From NCBI GenBank assembly GCA_030645575.1, contig JAUSMJ010000026.1, positions 1 through 64,000 of the forward strand: 64,000 bases of DNA. The letters are read 5' to 3'. The position numbers and the translations under genes are program-made. This document shows positions 59,470-64,000 of the stretch, in pieces. The notes below the pieces were generated by a model that had not been told where the DNA came from, did no database searches, and saw only the letters and a program-made list of their open reading frames with translations. How positions within the stretch are numbered: the first letter of the stretch is position 1; each line of letters begins with the position of its first letter. This DNA is from Caulobacter sp. (GTDB taxonomy: Bacteria > Pseudomonadota > Alphaproteobacteria > Caulobacterales > Caulobacteraceae).

Positions 59470-61282
59470 AGCCGACAAACACCCCCCGGCCCGCTTCGCC
59501 GTAGCCGAGCGATTGCTGATAGGTCTCGTCGGTCAGGTTCACCACCCGGGCCGTCAGGTCGAGGCTGTCGGTGAGCGCCCAGCCGGCGGCCAGGTCGGCG
59601 ACCGCGAACCCGTCCCGACGGGCCGGCGCGAAGGTCGAGGGGTCGGCGTCGGCCTGTTCGCCCTCGGCCCGCAGGGTCAGCGCGGCCTTCAGCCGGTCAC
59701 CCGTCCATAGCAGGCTCAGCGTCCCGGACTGTTCCGGCGCGCGGATCAGCTCGGCGCCCGTGGATTCGTCGATGGCGTCGGTGAAGGCGTAGGCGGCCTT
59801 GAGCGTGAAACGGTCGGTCAGTTCGGCGTCCAGCTCAACCTCGACCCCGGTGGTTTTCGTGCGGTCGATGTTCACATAGCGGCCGACGCCGTAGCTGATC
59901 TGGTCCTTGACCTCGAGCCGATAACCGGTGACCCGGACGAACAGCCGGTCGTCGCCGGACCGCCAGGCCAGGGCGGCGTCCCAGCCCTCGGCGGTCTCGG
60001 GCTTCAGGCCCGTGGACGGCCCGGCCGGGAAGCAGAAGTCGCAGACAGTCTGGCTGATGGTCGGGGTCTTGAAGCCCTGGCCGAAGCTGGCCGAGAGCCG
60101 AAAGCCGTGGTCCAGCTCGAACACGCCGGCCAGCCGGGCGGTCGTCCTGGCGTCGAATTCGTCCGGCGCGTCGTGACGCAGGCTGGCGGTGACGGTCAAC
60201 CGCTCGAGGGGCGCGACCCGCGCCACGCCGAAGGCCGAGGTGGCGCCGAGATCCGACGTGGCCCCCGTGCTGATCGAGGCCTCGGTATCGTCGCGCTCGA
60301 CGCCGACGAGGAAGGCGAAGGCGTCGCCCGCCTCGCCCCGGCCCGCCGTCCAGCGCCACGTCGCGCGCCGGGCGTCGTAGCTCGACGGGAAGGCCGAGAT
60401 GTTGTCGCGGGTCAGGTCGTAGAGGCTGACGCTCAGCGTCTGGTTCAGGCCCAGCGGGCCGTCGGCCCTGACGCGGGCGAACCCGGTCCAGCTGCGGCTT
60501 TCCGACCGGTCAGTCGTGTCGCCGAAGACGAAGAAGGCGTCGTAGCCGTCGATGTCCGCTTCGGCCTCGTTGTAGCGAACGCGGGCGTCGAGCTGGACGC
60601 TGTCGGACAGGGTCAGGCGGGCATTGCCGCCGACGGTCCAGCTGGTGAAGCCGTCGTCCTCCGCGCCGACGGCCGCCTTGGACACGCCATCGCTGGAATA
60701 GGCGGACGCGGTGACTCCCAGCGCGCGGCGGTCGTTCGCGACGCCGAAGGCGGCCGTCGCCCGCACCGTGCCGAATGACCCGGCCTCGGCCGAGGCGCGC
60801 CAGCCGTCGGTCTCGCGGGTGGTGAAGGCGATGGCCCCGCCGATGGCGTCCGAGCCCCACAGCGAGCCCTGCGGCCCCGACAGCACCTCGATCCGCTCGA
60901 CGTCGCCCAGGTCGAGGCTGGAGAAGTCGAAGCCGCCGTTGGGACTGGACGGATCGTTCTGGACCACGCCATCGACCAGCACGAGGGTCTTGTCGCCGCT
61001 CGCGCCGCGCATGCGCACCGTGGTCACGCCGCCGAAGTCGCCATTGCGGCTCAGCGACAGGCCCGGAATCGTCTCCAGGATGTCGCCGGCGAACGTCGCC
61101 TGGCTGGCGGCGATGTCGTCGGCGGTGATGACGCGGGCGTCCGGCGCCTCGTCGATGCGGGTCTCCAGACGGGTGGCGGTGACGACCAGTTCATCGACCG
61201 GGACCGGCGAGGCGGTGGTCCCGGCGCGGGCGGTCGTGGCCAGGGCCAGCAGGGCCGTGGTGGTCAGCAGAAGGCGCTTCAT
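59453..61282 (-). CDS. btuB: TonB-dependent vitamin B12 receptor (BtuB-type)
   Basis: A 609-residue outer-membrane receptor. Signal MKRLLLTTTALLALATTARA, TonB box DELVVTATR, plug with ETIPGLSLSRNGDFGG and RIEVLSGPQGSLWGSDAIGGAI, then a barrel ending VFVGFRLRN. The cobalamin riboswitch upstream on the same strand strongly supports B12 as substrate. Confidence 0.92.
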   Translation of the reverse strand: MKRLLLTTTALLALATTARAGTTASPVPVDELVVTATRLETRIDEAPDARVITADDIAASQATFAGDILETIPGLSLSRNGDFGGVTTVRMRGASGDKTLVLVDGVVQNDPSSPNGGFDFSSLDLGDVERIEVLSGPQGSLWGSDAIGGAIAFTTRETDGWRASAEAGSFGTVRATAAFGVANDRRALGVTASAYSSDGVSKAAVGAEDDGFTSWTVGGNARLTLSDSVQLDARVRYNEAEADIDGYDAFFVFGDTTDRSESRSWTGFARVRADGPLGLNQTLSVSLYDLTRDNISAFPSSYDARRATWRWTAGRGEAGDAFAFLVGVERDDTEASISTGATSDLGATSAFGVARVAPLERLTVTASLRHDAPDEFDARTTARLAGVFELDHGFRLSASFGQGFKTPTISQTVCDFCFPAGPSTGLKPETAEGWDAALAWRSGDDRLFVRVTGYRLEVKDQISYGVGRYVNIDRTKTTGVEVELDAELTDRFTLKAAYAFTDAIDESTGAELIRAPEQSGTLSLLWTGDRLKAALTLRAEGEQADADPSTFAPARRDGFAVADLAAGWALTDSLDLTARVVNLTDETYQQSLGYGEAGRGVFVGFRLRN

Positions 61283-61338
61283 GGCGCAGGTCCTTGTTCA
61301 AAGGAGCCCGCGCGGCGCCGCGTGGCGGAGTTTGTCCA

Positions 61339-61372
61339 AAGCGAACGTCGGCGCGCCGGCCGACGGTCGCTT
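61339..61372 (-). promoter_or_regulatory. Hairpin between riboswitch and btuB (possible expression platform)
   Basis: A 14-base inverted repeat with one mismatch (plus-strand AAGCGAACGTCGGC at 61339-61352 and GCCGACGGTCGCTT at 61359-61372) with a six-base loop. It lies in the 150-base leader between the aptamer and the btuB start. There is no T-run, so it may act by masking or by Rho-dependent termination. Confidence 0.45.
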
Positions 61373-61435
61373 CGACGGGAAGGCGCGCCTTCCCCGCGCC
61401 ATCAGCCTGGACCCGGGCTGCGGACGAGCGACGGC

Positions 61436-61605
61436 GGCGGCAGGTCTCCTGGCTCGCGGGTCGCCGGATCGCGTCCTCGCCTTCCCGGTTTCCCAGTGGC
61501 GCCGCTTGCGCGGATGAACGCGGCCCTCGCCGCTGACAGTTGCGGGCACAGCCGGGGAATTACACCCCTGTTCCCTCTTGGCCCCCGAAAGGGACCGCCT
61601 GGGCG
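61436..61605 (-). ncRNA. Cobalamin riboswitch upstream of btuB
   Basis: On the minus strand the conserved AdoCbl aptamer elements occur in order: GGGAACAGGGGTG, TTCCCCGGCTGTGCCCGCAA followed by CTGTCAGC, the GCCACTGGG loop with CCGGGAAGGCG, and the closing CCCGCGAGCCAGGAGACC with CTGCC. This is the B12-element pattern. It should repress btuB when cobalamin is plentiful. The 5' boundary is approximate. Confidence 0.9.
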
Positions 61606-61654
61606 GGTTATGGGGGAGAGTGTGAGGGCGCGCAAGGCGGCGCTCCGCGAGTGT

Positions 61655-62017
61655 TTAGTCCGAAAGGGACCCAAGCCTCTCCCAAATCAACTCCTGGCGG
61701 TCCGGGGCCAGGGTGTCGGCTGTTTGAGCGACGACCGCGAGTTTTCTTGCCTCATCGGCGCTCATCTGACCGACCATGCTCGCTTGTCGCAGTTCACTTT
61801 CCGAGAAAAAGCTGAGGGACTGCAACTCAACGTAACTATCATGCTCAAGGAACAGGTTTTCGTCGGCCGCGATGTGATGCCAAGGCGGCCACAGCGGCTT
61901 GCTGTTTATCCGAAGGAATAGTCTTTGAGAGGGGCACACACATATATGCCACTTGCGCCGGTTCCGCGGATTGATGCGCGGATCGGGAATCGCGATGACC
62001 GCTCCCGGCTTTAACAT
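61655..62017 (-). CDS. Small partner protein of the Panacea antitoxin, putative toxin
   Basis: A 120-residue protein not assigned to a known toxin family with certainty. MLKPGAVIAIPDPRINPRNR, then KWHICVCPSQRLFLRINSK, then WPPWHHIAADENLFLEHDSYVELQSL suggests a small SH3-like barrel of the PemK/MazF kind; the C-terminal 50 residues look helical. It starts nine bases after the antitoxin stop, the usual antitoxin-toxin order. Base composition is lower in GC than in neighbouring genes. Confidence 0.7.
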   Translation of the reverse strand: MLKPGAVIAIPDPRINPRNRRKWHICVCPSQRLFLRINSKPLWPPWHHIAADENLFLEHDSYVELQSLSFFSESELRQASMVGQMSADEARKLAVVAQTADTLAPDRQELIWERLGSLSD

Positions 62018-62026
62018 TGAGCGTTG

Positions 62027-62563
62027 CTAGAGGACGGCAGACGAAGCCACCTCTCCCAGATACCGGGCCTTCTCCTGTCGCTGGGGGTCATCAAGGGCCA
62101 ACAAATCTTCATACCGCATCGCACCGCCGTTTGCGGCGATGTAAGCGGGATCGTTGTGGCTTTCGATGAACAACTCATCAAAGGTCTTATCGGCGTGGGT
62201 GTCTAACGCGTATCGCAAAGACTCGACGTCACTGTTCGAGAGGCGGCGCAAGTTTGCCCCCCTCGTCGGCCTAACTTGGTAGCGGCCGACAACTTCGAAA
62301 GGCAGATCACCGTTCGAGCCTAACGCCAGAATTTCAAACGGATCGCCCCTTAGAAGTCCATAAACAGTCTTTCCCAGGGGGCCATAGGTATCAGCGACGT
62401 AATTGTCGCCCGCCACGGGGCGGCCATGCTTATTCAAATGATATTTATCGGCGTAGAAAGCGCATTTCACAACATGATAGATATCAATTCCGGGCCGCTC
62501 ATTAGCGAGCCAGACGATTGTCTCCAGAGCTTTAGCTGTGTTTACTGCGTATCTCGCTGGCAT
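62027..62563 (-). CDS. Panacea-domain (DUF4065, SocA/GepA-like) antitoxin
   Basis: A 178-residue protein with the Panacea domain: YHVVKCAFYADKYHLNKHGR, then PVAGDNYVADTYGPLGKTVY and later RLSNSDVESLRYALDTHADKTF, the pattern of DUF4065/SocA proteins. In Caulobacter the SocA antitoxin belongs to this family and controls the SocB toxin; related antitoxins pair with many different toxins. It is upstream of the putative toxin, and a near-consensus promoter precedes it. Confidence 0.85.
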   Translation of the reverse strand: MPARYAVNTAKALETIVWLANERPGIDIYHVVKCAFYADKYHLNKHGRPVAGDNYVADTYGPLGKTVYGLLRGDPFEILALGSNGDLPFEVVGRYQVRPTRGANLRRLSNSDVESLRYALDTHADKTFDELFIESHNDPAYIAANGGAMRYEDLLALDDPQRQEKARYLGEVASSAVL

Positions 62564-62589
62564 AAATTGGCACCGCTCTCTTTAGCTAT

Positions 62590-62617
62590 ATTATATAGGG
62601 CCAGCTCGAATCGTCAA
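62590..62617 (-). promoter_or_regulatory. Near-consensus sigma-70 promoter of the Panacea pair
   Basis: On the minus strand TTGACG (62612-62617) and TATAAT (62590-62595) are separated by 16 bases, 27 bases before the antitoxin ATG. Such a consensus TATAAT is unusual in this GC-rich genome and fits recently acquired DNA. Confidence 0.75.
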
Positions 62618-62637
62618 GATGTTCGTGTTTTGTTCAC

Positions 62638-62654
62638 ATTGACGAACCGTCAAT
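62638..62654. promoter_or_regulatory. Inverted repeat upstream of the Panacea pair promoter
   Basis: Perfect 7-base arms ATTGACG (62638-62644) and CGTCAAT (62648-62654) around AAC, 20 bases before the -35 element. The same CGTCAA unit recurs in the -35 box, so there may be two or three binding sites for an autoregulator. Confidence 0.55.
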
Positions 62655-62704
62655 CTGGAGTCCGTCCGCCTGAGTCGGGAGCAGAACCAGTCGCTGTCCA
62701 TCAT

Positions 62705-62741
62705 GGAAGAAGGGGGCCGCGCACCCTCAGGGCGCGACCCC
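62705..62741 (-). terminator. Terminator-like hairpin after alanine dehydrogenase
   Basis: On the minus strand a 10-base stem (GGGGTCGCGC pairing with GCGCGGCCCC through one G-T pair; plus-strand 62713-62722 and 62732-62741) with a nine-base loop is followed by CTTCTTCC. It lies just past the ald stop. The rest of the gap to the Panacea operon holds only the promoter and operator. Confidence 0.6.
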
Positions 62742-62747
62742 TCGATC

Positions 62748-63860
62748 CTACCCCCACGCCCCGTACGGATCGACGAACGGCTTGCCGAGCGCCTCGGAGA
62801 CGGCCGGGTGGGTCAGTTCGCCCTTGAGAACGTTCAGGCCCTTGGCCAGGTGTTTGTCGCGCCCCAGGGCGTCCAGGCCGTGGTCGGCCAGGGCCAGGCC
62901 GAACGGCAGGGTGGCGTTGCCGAGCGCTTCGGACGAGGTGCGCGGGGCGGCGCCGGGCATGTTGGCCACGCAGTAGTGGACCACGCCATCGACCACATAG
63001 GTCGGCTCGGCGTGGGTCGTCGGATGGCTGGTCTCGAAACAGCCGCCCTGGTCGATCGACACATCGACCAGCACGCTGCCGGGCTTCATGCGCGACAGGT
63101 GCTCGCGCTTGACCAGCTTGGGGGCCGCCGCGCCGGCGGTCAGCACCGCGCCGATGACCACGTCGGCCTTGAGGATCTCGTCCTCGACGGCGTCGAGCGT
63201 CGAATAGCGGGTCAGCACCCTGCCCATGAAGATGTCGTCCAGCTCCCGCATGCGGGGGATCGACCGCTCCAGCACCACGACCTCGGCATTGAGGCCCATG
63301 GCCATGCGGGCGGCGTTCATGCCGACCACGCCGCCGCCCAGCACGGCCACGCGGGCCGGCGGCACGCCGGGCACGCCACAGAGTAGCAGGCCCATGCCGC
63401 CGTTGTGCTTGAGCAGGGTCTCGGCGGCGGAGAAGACGGCGATGCGGCCGGCCACTTCCGACATGGGCGCCAGCAGGGGCAGGCCGCCGCGGGCGTCGGT
63501 GACGGTCTCGTAGGCGATCGCCGCGCAGCCGGAGTTCAGCAGACCCTCGGTCTGGGCGGGGTCGGGCGCCAGGTGCAGGTAGGTGAACAGGATGTGGCGC
63601 GGCTCCAGCCGCTCCCACTCGATCGTCTGCGGCTCCTTGACCTTCACGATCATCTCGGCCCCGGCGAACACCGCGTCGGCGTCGGCGACGATGGTCGCGC
63701 CGGCCCGACGGAAGGCCTCGTCGGCATAGCCCGCGCCCTGGCCGGCGCCGGCCTCGACGATCACCGCGTGGCCGTGCGCGACATACTCGCGGACCGCCGT
63801 GGGGGTCAGACCCACCCGATGTTCGCCGGGTTTGATCTCGGCGGGAACTCCAACGCGCAT
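62748..63860 (-). CDS. ald: Alanine dehydrogenase
   Basis: A 370-residue NAD-dependent enzyme interconverting L-alanine and pyruvate plus ammonia. Start MRVGVPAEIKPGEHRVGL with the substrate-binding Arg/Lys region, then SEVAGRIAVFSAAETLLKHNGGMGLLL, the NAD loop VAVLGGGVVGMNAARMAMG, catalytic-site VDVSIDQGGCFETSHPTTH and VANMPGAAPRTSSEALGNATLP. ATG 63860 follows AAGGAAAAG; the frame is open to 63920. The last 140 bases of the window hold no gene that I can support. Confidence 0.97.
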   Translation of the reverse strand: MRVGVPAEIKPGEHRVGLTPTAVREYVAHGHAVIVEAGAGQGAGYADEAFRRAGATIVADADAVFAGAEMIVKVKEPQTIEWERLEPRHILFTYLHLAPDPAQTEGLLNSGCAAIAYETVTDARGGLPLLAPMSEVAGRIAVFSAAETLLKHNGGMGLLLCGVPGVPPARVAVLGGGVVGMNAARMAMGLNAEVVVLERSIPRMRELDDIFMGRVLTRYSTLDAVEDEILKADVVIGAVLTAGAAAPKLVKREHLSRMKPGSVLVDVSIDQGGCFETSHPTTHAEPTYVVDGVVHYCVANMPGAAPRTSSEALGNATLPFGLALADHGLDALGRDKHLAKGLNVLKGELTHPAVSEALGKPFVDPYGAWG

Positions 63861-64000
63861 GGTCTTTTCCTTCCCAAGGGATTTGGCGCGGCAAATGTCC
63901 TGCCAATGCCGCTGGGTCAAGCACGATCTTGCCGGTGTTCGCCTGACGCGCGAGCCGACTCGTGTGCGGATTGACCCGCTGGCAGGCTTGGGCTCACATC

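Overview
The window is GC-rich, densely packed alphaproteobacterial chromosome. Gene content and order point to Caulobacterales (Caulobacter/Phenylobacterium type): DnaA, DnaK-DnaJ, Fur and GlnD of Caulobacter type, TonB-dependent receptors, and clustered GANTC sites (the CcrM methylation sequence) in front of dnaA. The order phoH-miaB-fur-rimI-tsaB-nfu, glnD, mutS, dnaJ-dnaK, dnaA-rpsT, dut-coaBC-ubiB-ubiE-mutM is the housekeeping set found near the replication origin in that group. I see no rRNA, tRNA, CRISPR array, insertion sequence or prophage, and no convincing origin.

Left part (1-25 kb): phoH (cut by the edge), miaB, a DUF6886-like gene, fur, rimI, tsaB and nfu; a CYP153-type alkane hydroxylase; usp, trpS, murJ and glnD; a ParDE toxin-antitoxin pair with its palindromic operator; mutS, a TonB-like protein, dnaJ and dnaK; a small secreted protein, an M1 peptidase lipoprotein, alkB and a dienelactone hydrolase. 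Middle (25-39 kb): dnaA, rpsT, an acetyl-CoA hydrolase/transferase, dut-coaBC, a lipoprotein with a toxin-like C-terminal domain, ubiE-ubiB, mutM, a TraB/GumN protein, an enoyl-CoA hydratase, and a CaiB-type CoA transferase coupled to a miniature TrmO-like protein.

Right part (39-64 kb): a Fur-box-controlled siderophore receptor, a hybrid histidine kinase and an MHS transporter; then a molybdenum region with an orphan modB, a CysG-like protein with a shortened methylase half, a periplasmic molybdoenzyme (IorAB type), a MocA-like cytidylyltransferase, moaA-D-E-B-C and xdhC, with hipBA inserted between moaC and xdhC. Next is an operon of a class III aminotransferase homologue and an aldo/keto reductase homologue that both lack their catalytic residues, followed by an intact-looking SpsF-type cytidylyltransferase. 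A BtuB receptor under a cobalamin riboswitch, a lower-GC island with a Panacea-domain (SocA-like) antitoxin and a small unrecognised partner, and alanine dehydrogenase close the window.

Several families of imperfectly palindromic intergenic repeats punctuate the map. The best candidates for something new are the double pseudo-enzyme operon at 56.8-59.5 kb, the Panacea pair at 61.6-62.7 kb, the toxin-domain lipoprotein at 31.3 kb, and the 99-bp hairpin repeats around ubiB-ubiE-mutM.
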